Shown here piece after piece: positions 42,825 through 51,172 of a stretch of 57,735 nucleotides of DNA. The stretch lies in the NCBI GenBank assembly GCA_903911925.1, contig CAIWFH010000037.1:1-57735 (forward strand), given 5' to 3'. A model generated the notes under the pieces. The model made no database searches. It was given only the letters and a program-made list of their open reading frames with translations, and was not told the origin of the DNA. Position numbers and translations under genes: made by a program. Source of the DNA: an uncultured Acidobacteriaceae bacterium. Lineage in GTDB: Bacteria; Acidobacteriota; Terriglobia; Terriglobales; Acidobacteriaceae. Position 1 is the stretch's first letter. Every line of letters starts with the position of its first letter.

Positions 42825-43364
42825 ATGCAGAGTGTAGTCAATGAAGCACTGAATCCTCAAGAGAAGGTGTTGATCGACCAGGCAATTGCAGAGCACGGTG
42901 GGCGGCCCGGTGAGTTGCTGGGCATCCTCGAAGCGGTGCAATCGGCCAACGCACATAAGTATCTGCCCATGGAATCGCTGCGCTACATTGCCGCACAGAC
43001 TAGGGTTCCTCCGGCAAGGGTCTATAGCGCGGCTACGTTCTATGCGTTGTTCAACCTCGATCCGCAGGGCGATAACGTGGTCTGCGTCTGCCGGGGCACG
43101 GCCTGCCACACGCGCGGCTCGCGCGACCTGCTGGAAAAAGTCTGTCTCGACCTGGGCATGAGCGAGCGGGACCTGGACGACAACAACGAGGCGGACAAGC
43201 TGTCGCTCACCACGCCCGACCAGCGATTCACGATTCGCACCGTGGCGTGCTTTGGCCAGTGCGCGCTGGCGCCGGTGGTGGAACTGAACCACCACATTCT
43301 GAGCCGCGTAAATGAGCGCACATTGCAGCGTGAAGTGCAGGCATTGAAACAGGGGAGGAAGTAA
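42825..43364 (+). CDS. hoxE: HoxE/NuoE-like [2Fe-2S] subunit
   Basis: A 179-residue thioredoxin-like [2Fe-2S] protein of the NuoE/HoxE family. The four cluster cysteines appear as CRGTAC and CFGQC, about 45 residues apart. The N-terminal helical part (YIAAQTRVPPARVYSAATFYALF) is typical. It accepts or relays electrons in NAD-linked diaphorase modules. Its stop overlaps the hoxF start (TAATG), and GGGGGAG precedes its ATG. In bidirectional hydrogenases HoxE works with HoxF and HoxU; both follow here. Confidence 0.92.
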   Translation: MQSVVNEALNPQEKVLIDQAIAEHGGRPGELLGILEAVQSANAHKYLPMESLRYIAAQTRVPPARVYSAATFYALFNLDPQGDNVVCVCRGTACHTRGSRDLLEKVCLDLGMSERDLDDNNEADKLSLTTPDQRFTIRTVACFGQCALAPVVELNHHILSRVNERTLQREVQALKQGRK

Positions 43365-46300
43365 TGCCGCGAATTCTCGATATAGGCGTTTTCAACGCGG
43401 TACGCGAGTCCGGGCTGGCAAAGCTGATGCCGGCTATTCCGCGCATCACAGTCGGCATGGGAACCTGCGGACGCGGCAACGGGGCCGAAGAGCTTTACCA
43501 CGCGCTCAATGAGGCAATTCAGCACAGCGGTTTGGATGTGATGCTGACTGGAGTCGGCTGCTTTGGATCGTGCTTTCAGGAGCCGCTGGTCAGCGTCAGG
43601 TTGCCGGGCAGTCCGCTGCTGATGCTGCGGCATGTGCAGGCCAACGATACAGGACGAATTCTGGAAGGCCTCTCCGCGCAGAAAATGCCTTCCGATCTTT
43701 TGTACTGCAAGATCGAAGAGTGGGACCACATTACCGCGCACGTGCGCTACGGCCAGGGCTACCCGGATATTCCTCAGTGGAATGCGATTCCGTTCTTCAA
43801 AGGGCAAAAGAAGATTGTCCTTCGCAATTGCGGGCTGATCAATCCATCCGATATAGAGGAGTACATTGCCGTCGGCGGCTACCAGGCACTCTACAAGGTT
43901 CTGATCGATGGGCGGCCGGAGACGGTGATTGAGCAGATCAAGGCCAGCCGGCTGCGCGGACGTGGCGGCGCGGGATTTCTCACCGGCAACAAGTGGGACT
44001 TCATGGCCAAGGCCAAGGCGGATACCAAGTATGTTATCTGCAACGCGGACGAGGGCGACCCCGGTGCATACATGAACCGCAACGAGATTGAGGGCGATCC
44101 GCACTCTCTCATCGAGGGCATGATTGTCGGCGCTTACGTGATGGGCTCCACTGAGGGGATTATTTACGTGCGCGCCGAGTATCCGCTGGCAGTGAGCAGG
44201 CTCAACAAGGCGATCGAACAGGCGCGCGAATACGGCATGCTGGGGCAGAACATTCTGGATCGCGGATTCAACTTCAACCTGCAACTGGTGCAGGGCGCAG
44301 GCGCGTTTGTATGCGGCGAAGAAACCGCGCTGATTGCCTCCCTTGAAGGCTTTGCGGGCCGACCGCATCCGCGGCCGCCGTTCCCGGCGCAGAAGGGGCT
44401 GTGGGGCAAGCCGACCAACATCAATAACGTTGAAACATGGTGCAATATCGCGCCCATTGTGAGCCGCGGCCCGGCATGGTTTGCCGAGACCGGGAGCGCC
44501 AAGAGCCCGGGCACCAAGGTCTTCTCGCTGGTGGGCAAGGTGCAGAACACGGGCCTGGTGGAGATGCCGCTGGGGACACCGCTGAAGAACTTCATCTACG
44601 ACATCGGAGAAGGCGCGGGGAACGGCCGCCATGTGAAAGCCGTGCAGACGGGAGGACCATCGGGCGGCTGCATCCCGGTGGACATGCTGGACATACCCGT
44701 GGATTACGAGAGTCTGGCGCAGATCGGGTCGATCATGGGCTCGGGTGGCATGGTGGTGATGGATGAAGACAACTGCATGGTCGATGTGGCCCGCTACTTC
44801 ATCGAATTCACGCACTCGGAGTCGTGCGGCAAGTGCGTGCCGTGCAGGGTGGGCCTGAATAAGGCGTTGCGGATTTTGAACGCGATTACCTCTGGCAACG
44901 GCGATGTTGACCACATGAGCCTGCTCGACGAGTTGGGCCGTATGATCCGCGAGTGCTCGTTGTGCGGATTGGGACAGTCGGCGCCGAATCCAGTGCTGAC
45001 CACGCTGCGGCATTTCCGCGACGAATATGAAGACCACATTGTGGCTCACCGTTGCAGGGCCGGCGTGTGCCAGGAACTGGCGCTGTCGCCTTGCGAGAAC
45101 AGTTGTCCGCTGCGGATGAACATTCCGCGCTTCCTCGAGCTTTACCAGGAGGGCCGGCTGGAAGACGCGTTCGATTCAGTCATCATGGACAATCCGCTGC
45201 CCGCGTCGACGGGCAGAGTTTGCCAGCACCCCTGCGACAACCGCTGCCGGCGGCAGTCGTTTGATGAAGTGGTGAACATGCGCGAGGTGCACCGGTTCCT
45301 CGCCGACTCCATCTATCAATCCGAGTTGTTTGAGCCTATGCTCGAGCGGCTCAAAGCCCGTAAACTCGCTCCGACTGGCCACAAGATTGCGGTAGCGGGG
45401 TCGGGCCCCACTGGACTTACCGCCGCGTTCTATTTGGTCATGCTGGGCCACGACGTGACCATCTTTGAAGAGCGCAGCGAGGCGGGCGGCATGCTGCGTT
45501 TCGCCATTCCTGAGTATCGGCTGCCAAAGGCTATCCTGCGCAGGGAACTGGACCTGATTGAAGGCGTCGGCGTGAAGATGGAGTTCAACGTTCGGGTTGG
45601 ATTCGATCTTCCACTGAACGACCTGGCGAGCCGCTTCGATGCGGTCTTCCTCTCCATCGGAACCTGGAAGGAGTCCTGGCTCTATCTGCCCGGAACCGAG
45701 TTGAAGGGCGTCTATCCGGCCCTGCCTTTCCTTGAGTCGGTGGCCAAACGCGAGAAGACCTCGATGGGGAAGCGGGTTGCGGTAATCGGCGGCGGCAACG
45801 CGGCCATCGATTCAGCACGCACGCTGCTGCGCCAGGGCGCCCAGGTCACCATCCTCTATCGGCGCGAGCGCAAAGACATGCCTGCCATTGAAGAGGAAAT
45901 CAAGGCGGCCGAGGATGAGGGCGTGAAGCTGGTTTATCTGGCCGCGCCGCACAGGATTGTTGGCGACGCGGACGGAAGCGTGAAGGCCATCGAGATTGTC
46001 AAAACGCGGCTTGGGGAGTACGACAAGTCAGGGCGCAAGCGGCCGATCCCGACCGACGAGGTGCAGCGCTATGAGTGCGACAGCGTGATTCTGGCAGTCG
46101 GCGAAACCTTTGACCAGGACTTCTGTCGCGCTTCTGGGTTGGCGCTCAAAGAGGAAGGGACCATGGTGGTGGACCGCTTCACTCTCGAGACCAGCCGCAA
46201 GAATTTCTATGCCGGCGGGGACGTGATCACCGGCGCGTCGAACGTATCGAATGCCATGGGCTGCGGCAAGCAGGCGGCGCGCAAAATCGACGAACGCCTG

Positions 46301-46525
46301 ACGGGAGAAGAACGCTGGGAGAGCCTCTTCCCGGATGTTGAATACAGCCGCCAGGCGCCCGGCGAGCCCAGCCTCAGCCGCCGCCACGAGGGGCATTGCC
46401 TTCCTGCAAAAGCGAGGGCACAGAATGAGGAAGAAGTGGTTGAGGGTCTCAGCGCGCAGCAGGCACTCGAGGAGTGCCAGCGTTGTCTGCGCTGCGATTT
46501 AAGGGCCGCCGTAAGCGCCAAATAG
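43364..46525 (+). CDS. hoxF: HoxF/NuoF fused to a GltD-like FAD/NAD(P) oxidoreductase
   Basis: A 1,053-residue fusion. Residues about 1-110 form a thioredoxin-like domain (GTCGRGNGAEE, CFGSC). Residues about 170-550 form the NuoF/HoxF NADH-FMN domain (GRGGAGFLTGNKW, NADEGDPGAYMNR, CGEETALI), with the [4Fe-4S] motif SCGKCVPCR and a distant CSLCGLG. Residues about 565-660 form the GltD/DPYD-type Cys-rich domain (CENSCP, CQHPCDNRCR). Residues about 670-1030 form a two-dinucleotide-binding oxidoreductase (FAD loop GSGPTG, pyridine-nucleotide loop GGGNAA). The C terminus ends in CQRCLRC. Standard HoxF is about 530 residues, so the GltD-like half is an addition. It gives one chain two pyridine-nucleotide sites. 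Confidence 0.92.
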   Translation: MPRILDIGVFNAVRESGLAKLMPAIPRITVGMGTCGRGNGAEELYHALNEAIQHSGLDVMLTGVGCFGSCFQEPLVSVRLPGSPLLMLRHVQANDTGRILEGLSAQKMPSDLLYCKIEEWDHITAHVRYGQGYPDIPQWNAIPFFKGQKKIVLRNCGLINPSDIEEYIAVGGYQALYKVLIDGRPETVIEQIKASRLRGRGGAGFLTGNKWDFMAKAKADTKYVICNADEGDPGAYMNRNEIEGDPHSLIEGMIVGAYVMGSTEGIIYVRAEYPLAVSRLNKAIEQAREYGMLGQNILDRGFNFNLQLVQGAGAFVCGEETALIASLEGFAGRPHPRPPFPAQKGLWGKPTNINNVETWCNIAPIVSRGPAWFAETGSAKSPGTKVFSLVGKVQNTGLVEMPLGTPLKNFIYDIGEGAGNGRHVKAVQTGGPSGGCIPVDMLDIPVDYESLAQIGSIMGSGGMVVMDEDNCMVDVARYFIEFTHSESCGKCVPCRVGLNKALRILNAITSGNGDVDHMSLLDELGRMIRECSLCGLGQSAPNPVLTTLRHFRDEYEDHIVAHRCRAGVCQELALSPCENSCPLRMNIPRFLELYQEGRLEDAFDSVIMDNPLPASTGRVCQHPCDNRCRRQSFDEVVNMREVHRFLADSIYQSELFEPMLERLKARKLAPTGHKIAVAGSGPTGLTAAFYLVMLGHDVTIFEERSEAGGMLRFAIPEYRLPKAILRRELDLIEGVGVKMEFNVRVGFDLPLNDLASRFDAVFLSIGTWKESWLYLPGTELKGVYPALPFLESVAKREKTSMGKRVAVIGGGNAAIDSARTLLRQGAQVTILYRRERKDMPAIEEEIKAAEDEGVKLVYLAAPHRIVGDADGSVKAIEIVKTRLGEYDKSGRKRPIPTDEVQRYECDSVILAVGETFDQDFCRASGLALKEEGTMVVDRFTLETSRKNFYAGGDVITGASNVSNAMGCGKQAARKIDERLTGEERWESLFPDVEYSRQAPGEPSLSRRHEGHCLPAKARAQNEEEVVEGLSAQQALEECQRCLRCDLRAAVSAK

Positions 46526-46540
46526 GAAAGGAGCACCGCG

Positions 46541-47251
46541 TTGCCGAATAAAACGATTTCCGTCCGCATTGATGGCGAACTGGTGACCGCAAACGAAGGA
46601 GAGACCATCCTTGAAGCGGCCCGGGCAAACGGGAAGCATATCCCGACGCTTTGCTACCTGAAGGGCCTGAGCGCGGTGGGTGCCTGCCGCGTGTGCGTTG
46701 TGGAGCTTGCCGGGACTGACCGGCTGCTGCCGGCTTGCACCACGCCAATTCAGGATGGGATGTCGATCAAGACATCCTCGGCGAAGCTCACGCTTTACCG
46801 GCGCATGGCGGTCGAACTGCTGCTGGTGGAGCGGAATCATATCTGCTCGTCGTGCGTCTCAAACAGCCATTGCGAGTTGCAGGCCATGACGCAGTCGTTG
46901 GGCATTACCCACGTGCGCTACGCTTACAACAACCCGCGCCTGCAAGTGGACATGACGCATCCGCGCTTTGTGCTGGACCACAACCGCTGCATTTTATGCA
47001 CGCGCTGCGTGCGCACGTGCGCGGAGGTGGAAGGCGCGAATGTGTGGGAGGTGGCTTCGCGGGGCATTCACTCGCGCATTGTCAGCGATATGATGGACAA
47101 ATGGGGCCAGGCCAAGAGCTGCACCAATTGCGGCAAGTGCGTGCAGGCATGCCCCACGGGAGCACTGGCAGAGAAGGGCATGTCGGTGATGGAAATGGTG
47201 AAGCAGACCGACAATGTCACGCGGCTGGCAGAGCAGAGGGCCAGTCATTGA
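46541..47251 (+). CDS. hoxU: HoxU/NuoG-N-terminal-like iron-sulfur subunit
   Basis: A 236-residue protein starting at a TTG with a strong ribosome-binding site (GGAAAGGAG, 9 nt spacing). It has an N-terminal ferredoxin domain (GACRVC with flanking Cys), the His-Cys [4Fe-4S] site (HICSSCVSNSHC, the HoxU form) and a double [4Fe-4S] ferredoxin domain (CILCTRCVRTC and CTNCGKCVQACP). This is the electron-output subunit of HoxEFU diaphorases, which normally feeds the HoxYH hydrogenase. No HoxY or HoxH is encoded within the following 10 kb, so the electron partner must be soluble or elsewhere. Confidence 0.92.
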   Translation: MPNKTISVRIDGELVTANEGETILEAARANGKHIPTLCYLKGLSAVGACRVCVVELAGTDRLLPACTTPIQDGMSIKTSSAKLTLYRRMAVELLLVERNHICSSCVSNSHCELQAMTQSLGITHVRYAYNNPRLQVDMTHPRFVLDHNRCILCTRCVRTCAEVEGANVWEVASRGIHSRIVSDMMDKWGQAKSCTNCGKCVQACPTGALAEKGMSVMEMVKQTDNVTRLAEQRASH

Positions 47252-47324
47252 GGTGCTGACTGGGCCAATCCAACCTTTTCAGTGAGTGCAGAATCATCTA
47301 CCTCCCAGTGAGAGGGAAACCGAT

Positions 47325-47807
47325 ATGGGCTGGATTTCATTGCTTTTCTGGCTAGCACTTTGTTTTGCGGTGGCGGGCATCAGCGGCAGGTGGACGGCCA
47401 GCGAGATTCCCGGGTGGTACCGGACCCTGGTGAGGCCGGCGATCGCTCCGCCAAACTGGGTCTTTGGCCCGGTCTGGACTTTGCTCTACGCACTGATGGC
47501 CATTGCCGCATGGCAGGTGTGGCAGTCCTCCCCTTCCGCTCTGCGCACCTGGGGGCTGGTGCTGTTCCTTGTGCAACTCGGGCTCAACTTCGCCTGGACA
47601 GCGATCTTCTTCCGCCAGCACGCGATCGGCGCCGCGCTGCTCGAGGTGGTGTTCCTTTGGGCCGCTATCGGGGCCACTACGCTGGTTTTCTCGCGGGTAG
47701 CGCCCGTCGCCGCCTGGCTCATGGCTCCCTATCTGGCCTGGGTTACGTTTGCATCCCTGCTCAACGCGGCATTCTGGCGGCTGAACAGGACCCGCCGCAA
47801 CCCGTAA
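47325..47807 (+). CDS. tspO: TspO/MBR family membrane protein
   Basis: 160 residues with five membrane segments. The TspO/MBR signature WYRTLVRPAIAPPNWVFGPVWTLLYALMAIAAW is near residues 30-65, and LNFAWTAIFF follows. TspO proteins bind porphyrins and related ligands in the membrane. GAGAGGG precedes the ATG at 47325; an upstream GTG start at 47286 is less likely. It is the next gene after the hox-like operon but separated by about 70 bases, so it may or may not be co-transcribed. Confidence 0.9.
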   Translation: MGWISLLFWLALCFAVAGISGRWTASEIPGWYRTLVRPAIAPPNWVFGPVWTLLYALMAIAAWQVWQSSPSALRTWGLVLFLVQLGLNFAWTAIFFRQHAIGAALLEVVFLWAAIGATTLVFSRVAPVAAWLMAPYLAWVTFASLLNAAFWRLNRTRRNP

Positions 47808-48021
47808 AGTCGTGTAGTGCTACAAAGTACTGTCAAGAAGCACCTTAAACTCACAGCCTTGCGGAAATGCCTGCGCTAGCTCTTGTGCTACGCCCAATTG
47901 CGGAAACTGAGATTACGCGTTCCTGCAGCTGGAACGTCCGCATTGCCGGTTACTCGCCCGGAACCAATTCCAACCCGCTAATAAAGGCAGTCCGTGTCGT
48001 GCGAAGTACCACTGCGCGGCT

Positions 48022-48705
48022 TTGCGACGCGTTAGGGTAATATGTGTCACGAGGCTGCTAAGAAGAAACAGGGTTATCGGTTTACTGATGCTCGCGTCTT
48101 TCCTGTTGCCTGGATGGACATCGCCGCGACTAGGGAAGGTCTCCACACCGGCGGAGTATCACCGCTATATTGACCCCTTGTTGGAGGTCTCGGACTTCCG
48201 AACCAAGTACTACGAGGATAGGGCAGCAGATGCGACAGTCCTTTTCCCAGAGAGCAGTCAGCCTCCCTATAGTCACCTATTGCCTCCGGTGCCGGTCATT
48301 GCCATCGTTCGGCTCAGAGCCAGAAGCCTCCCTCCCCTGATTGATTGCCTCAGTGACAGGCGAATTACCAGCATGCGTTTCGAGGGGAACCGCATCACTC
48401 AGCCCATGAACGTGCCCCTCGGATATGTTTGCCTTGACATCCTAATGAACGAGGCTGCTGGCGAACCGGTTTCCGATCCGAGCTGTGCCGACGACGGACT
48501 TGGCGCGTGCATGAACGATGGCTTTTACTTTAGACCAGACGATTACTATGCCTGCACCGACAAAGACTGCATGCTGAGGCCCTGGATTTTCGTTGTCCAA
48601 CAGAAAAGGACAAGTGAATACCTCGCGCATCGTCTTAGATTCCATAATCCCCACGACTCTCTGCCTGTCGAGGAATACAAGGAACTGAGGACGGTCCACA
48701 ACTAG
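48022..48705 (+). CDS. Secreted protein of unknown family
   Basis: 227 residues by the TTG at 48022; an ATG at 48088 is the alternative but would cut off most of the signal peptide. A signal peptide is visible (basic RLLRRNR, hydrophobic VIGLLMLASFLLPGW). The mature part contains several Cys (DCLS, VCLD, SCADD, ACMND, YACTDKDC) but no known motif. No Shine-Dalgarno sequence is seen before the TTG. It is isolated between TspO and a repeat-containing intergenic stretch, so it could be a recently acquired or poorly conserved gene. Confidence 0.6.
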   Translation: MRRVRVICVTRLLRRNRVIGLLMLASFLLPGWTSPRLGKVSTPAEYHRYIDPLLEVSDFRTKYYEDRAADATVLFPESSQPPYSHLLPPVPVIAIVRLRARSLPPLIDCLSDRRITSMRFEGNRITQPMNVPLGYVCLDILMNEAAGEPVSDPSCADDGLGACMNDGFYFRPDDYYACTDKDCMLRPWIFVVQQKRTSEYLAHRLRFHNPHDSLPVEEYKELRTVHN

Positions 48706-48799
48706 ACGTTGCCAGAGAGCACTCAGCGTTCCCTCGTTCTGGAGGGTTCGTCGCCTATTCGGAAGTAACGCCGCTTTGAAACTCCCAAAGCAGCCGCAG

Positions 48800-48820
48800 A
48801 TCCCTCACTGCGTTCGGGAT
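48800..48820. repeat. REP-like dispersed palindromic element
   Basis: ATCCC-TCACTGCGTTC-GGGAT is a hairpin-forming unit whose translations give the well-known artefact peptides HPERSEGS and VIPNAVRDL. Such elements are scattered in intergenic regions of many bacteria, acidobacteria included. Flanking homology may extend from about 48745 to 48840. Confidence 0.7.
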
Positions 48821-48923
48821 GACAGTGCAGTAGGTGGAGGATGGTGGTGCGAGAGGGGCTTGGTGGGCGTGTCGTCGGAAATTGGGAAGTTTCGGCGCGA
48901 TCCACCGATTACCCGGTGCGAAC

Positions 48924-48952
48924 TTGATAGGCGATACTAAACCGTTCAGTAT
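48924..48952 (+). promoter_or_regulatory. Promoter with TetR-type operator of the ABC exporter operon
   Basis: A TTGATA -35 box (48924-48929) and a CAGTAT -10-like box (48947-48952) are spaced 17 nt. The 19-bp near-perfect palindrome ATACTAAACCGTTCAGTAT (48934-48952; 8 of 9 base pairs complementary) fills the spacer and -10. A TetR protein encoded at the end of the operon is the obvious ligand. Confidence 0.65.
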
Positions 48953-48975
48953 TGAAATGATTTGGAGCGTTGTCA

Positions 48976-49764
48976 ATGATCCGGGTGCGGAATCTCGTCA
49001 AAAACTTTGGCTCCTTCACTGCGGTCGACGATGTTTCGTTCGACGTGGAGGAAGGGGAAATCTTTGCCTTTCTCGGCCCCAACGGAGCCGGAAAAACCAC
49101 CACCATCAAGATGCTGACCACGCTTCTGCAGCCGACCAGCGGAACGATGGAACTGGATGGGCTGGACCCCCAGAAGCAGCAAAATGAGGCGCGCAAACGC
49201 TTCGGCATCGTTTTCCAGGATCCAAGCCTGGATGGGGACCTGACGGCCTGGGAGAACATGGAATTCCATGGAGTCCTTTATCACGTTCCGCACAAGGCGC
49301 GGCGGCAGAGGTCGGAGCGGCTGCTGAAGCTGTTCGAACTGTGGGACCGCCGCGGCGACCAGGTAAAGAAGTTCTCCGGAGGCATGAAGCGGCGTCTTGA
49401 GATTGCGAGAGGATTCCTGCACATGCCCAGGATTCTGTTTCTGGACGAGCCCACCCTGGGATTGGATCCGCAGAGCCGCAACCAGCTTTGGAACATCGTG
49501 AAGCAGGTGAACGAAGCTGAGAAGGTGACGGTCTTTCTGACCACGCACTACATGGACGAGGCTGACCGCGTGGCGCACCGGATCGGCATTATCGATCACG
49601 GCAGGCTGGTGGCGCAGGGAACGCCCAAAGCCATCAAGGAGCAGACAGGGAAAGAGAGCCTGGAAGAGGCCTTTCTGGCCCTGACCGGCACAATTATTCG
49701 CGACGAGAGCGCGGGCGCAGCCGACCAGATGCGGCAGTTCGCCAAGATGTGGGAGAAGCGATGA
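48976..49764 (+). CDS. ABC transporter ATPase (DrrA-like)
   Basis: 262 residues with GGAG 8 nt before the ATG at 48976. Walker A is GPNGAGKTTT, the signature is FSGGMKRRLEIA, and Walker B is ILFLDEPTLGLD. This is the daunorubicin-resistance type ATPase of ABC-2 exporters, with the short C-terminal extension (LAQGTPKAIKEQTGKESLEEAF-like). It overlaps the permease gene by 4 nt. Probably exports a drug, lipid or polymer; the substrate is unknown. Confidence 0.93.
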   Translation: MIRVRNLVKNFGSFTAVDDVSFDVEEGEIFAFLGPNGAGKTTTIKMLTTLLQPTSGTMELDGLDPQKQQNEARKRFGIVFQDPSLDGDLTAWENMEFHGVLYHVPHKARRQRSERLLKLFELWDRRGDQVKKFSGGMKRRLEIARGFLHMPRILFLDEPTLGLDPQSRNQLWNIVKQVNEAEKVTVFLTTHYMDEADRVAHRIGIIDHGRLVAQGTPKAIKEQTGKESLEEAFLALTGTIIRDESAGAADQMRQFAKMWEKR

Positions 49765-50507
49765 GCGCAATCTACATTCTGTGGCTGAGGGAACTGAAAC
49801 GGTATGTGCGTTCGCGGGCGCAGATGGTTGCCTCGCTGGGGCAGCCGATGCTCTACCTCCTTGTGCTGGGCTTTGGGTTGGGCCCGGTGTTTCAGCGGGC
49901 GGGGAACGGAAGCTACCTGCAGTTTGTGGCGCCGGGCGTGATTGGAATGACGGTTCTGTTTTCGTCGGTCTTCTCGGGCATCGGATTGCTGTGGGACCGG
50001 CAACTCGGCTTTTTGAAGGAGATGCTGGTGGCGCCGGTACCGCGGCTGCAGATCATGATCGGTCGCACGCTGGGCGGGGCCACGGTTGCGGTCATCCAGG
50101 GGTTGTTGGTGATGGGGATCTGCCTGCTTGCGGGGTTTCGCCCGCAGAGCTTTCTCACCGTGCCGCTGGCGATGGGATTCATGGTGGCCATTGCTCTGGT
50201 GTTTGCGGGGCTCGGGGTGGCCATCGGGTCAAGCCTGCAAGACATGCAGGGCTTTCAACTGATCATGAATTTCCTGGTGCTGCCCATCTACTTTCTCTCC
50301 GGCGCGCTGTTTCCTCTGGTGGGATTGCCCAAGGTGCTGGCTGTGATTACGCGGCTCGATCCTCTGGCTTATGGAATTGACGGGATGCGGGCGGTGCTGC
50401 TAGGCAAGTCCGCTTTCAACCCGGTCACCGACGTGCTGGTGCTTGTGGTGGTGGGGACGGTGCTGCTTGTCGTCGGCGCATACCGCTTTTCGAAGATCGA
50501 GATTTAG
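49761..50507 (+). CDS. ABC-2 type permease (DrrB-like)
   Basis: 248 residues with six membrane segments and the ABC-2 motif DRQLGFLKEMLVAPVPR in the loop after the second or third segment. GGGAG lies 7 nt before the ATG, and an upstream GTG at 49749 is less likely. It forms a homodimer with the ATPase upstream. A tetR gene follows 2 bases after its stop, so regulator and exporter are one operon. Confidence 0.93.
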   Translation: MSAIYILWLRELKRYVRSRAQMVASLGQPMLYLLVLGFGLGPVFQRAGNGSYLQFVAPGVIGMTVLFSSVFSGIGLLWDRQLGFLKEMLVAPVPRLQIMIGRTLGGATVAVIQGLLVMGICLLAGFRPQSFLTVPLAMGFMVAIALVFAGLGVAIGSSLQDMQGFQLIMNFLVLPIYFLSGALFPLVGLPKVLAVITRLDPLAYGIDGMRAVLLGKSAFNPVTDVLVLVVVGTVLLVVGAYRFSKIEI

Positions 50508-50509
50508 GC

Positions 50510-51151
50510 ATGGCAAGGCCTCGAAGTTCGTCGGCACACCAGAAAGTGCTTCGCGCGGCGCTGGAACTGTTTGGCGAGCGCGGCATCGACGGCACCAGCA
50601 TGGATGCCGTTGCCCAAGCCTCGGGCGTGAGCAAAGCGACCATTTACCACCATTGGGCGGACAAGGAAGCGTTGCTGATGGAAGCGATGCTGCTGGTCCA
50701 CGGACTGGATCGGGAATCGAAAGAGGTCGACACAGAGGACCTGTGCCGCGACCTGACGACAGTTCTTACGAGGCGGAACCCAGACGAGTTCGAAACGGAG
50801 AGGGAGCGCCTCACTCCGACCCTGATTGCTTACTCGGCCTTGCATCCGAAGTTCGGCAAAGTATGGCGCGACGGCTTCATTCAGCCGCCGAGAAGGAGCC
50901 TGACCCGCATACTGCGCAGGGGAATGGAGAGCGGCCAGCTGCCTGCCGATCTGGATCTGGAACTCGCTCTCGCCATCCTGCTTGGCCCGATCATGTATGT
51001 GCATATGTTCAGGAGAGAATCTCGGCCGGACTTCGACTACATCGGGTCGACCGTAGCGGAAGCTTTCTGCCGCGGGTTCGCAGTCGAGCAGGCAAAGTTG
51101 TCCAAGCTGCCCAAGACCCGTAGAATCACCGTAAGTGGCCGATTGCGCTAA
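50510..51151 (+). CDS. TetR-family regulator of the ABC exporter
   Basis: 213 residues. The helix-turn-helix is residues about 10-55 (KVLRAALELFGERGIDGTSMDAVAQASGVSKATIYHHWADKEALL). The C-terminal domain belongs to the TetR_C group with RNFxxRR-like basic ends. It lies directly downstream of the exporter and probably binds the 19-bp palindrome at 48934, giving a feedback loop: repressor is made with the pump and released by the pump's substrate. Confidence 0.93.
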   Translation: MARPRSSSAHQKVLRAALELFGERGIDGTSMDAVAQASGVSKATIYHHWADKEALLMEAMLLVHGLDRESKEVDTEDLCRDLTTVLTRRNPDEFETERERLTPTLIAYSALHPKFGKVWRDGFIQPPRRSLTRILRRGMESGQLPADLDLELALAILLGPIMYVHMFRRESRPDFDYIGSTVAEAFCRGFAVEQAKLSKLPKTRRITVSGRLR

Positions 51152-51172
51152 TCTGACCGGTAACAGGAGCCG

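Noticed and set aside
42469..42837. 122-codon frame ahead of hoxE
   Set aside because: No ribosome-binding site, low-complexity Arg/Pro-rich product, overlaps the hoxE start in another frame.
43040..45049. 669-codon open frame on the minus strand
   Set aside because: It is antisense to hoxE and hoxF, which have full Fe-S and nucleotide-binding motifs. Long antisense frames are expected at this GC content, and its product resembles nothing.
48723..48905. 60-codon minus-strand frame with HPERSEGS
   Set aside because: Known artefact translation of a dispersed palindromic repeat.
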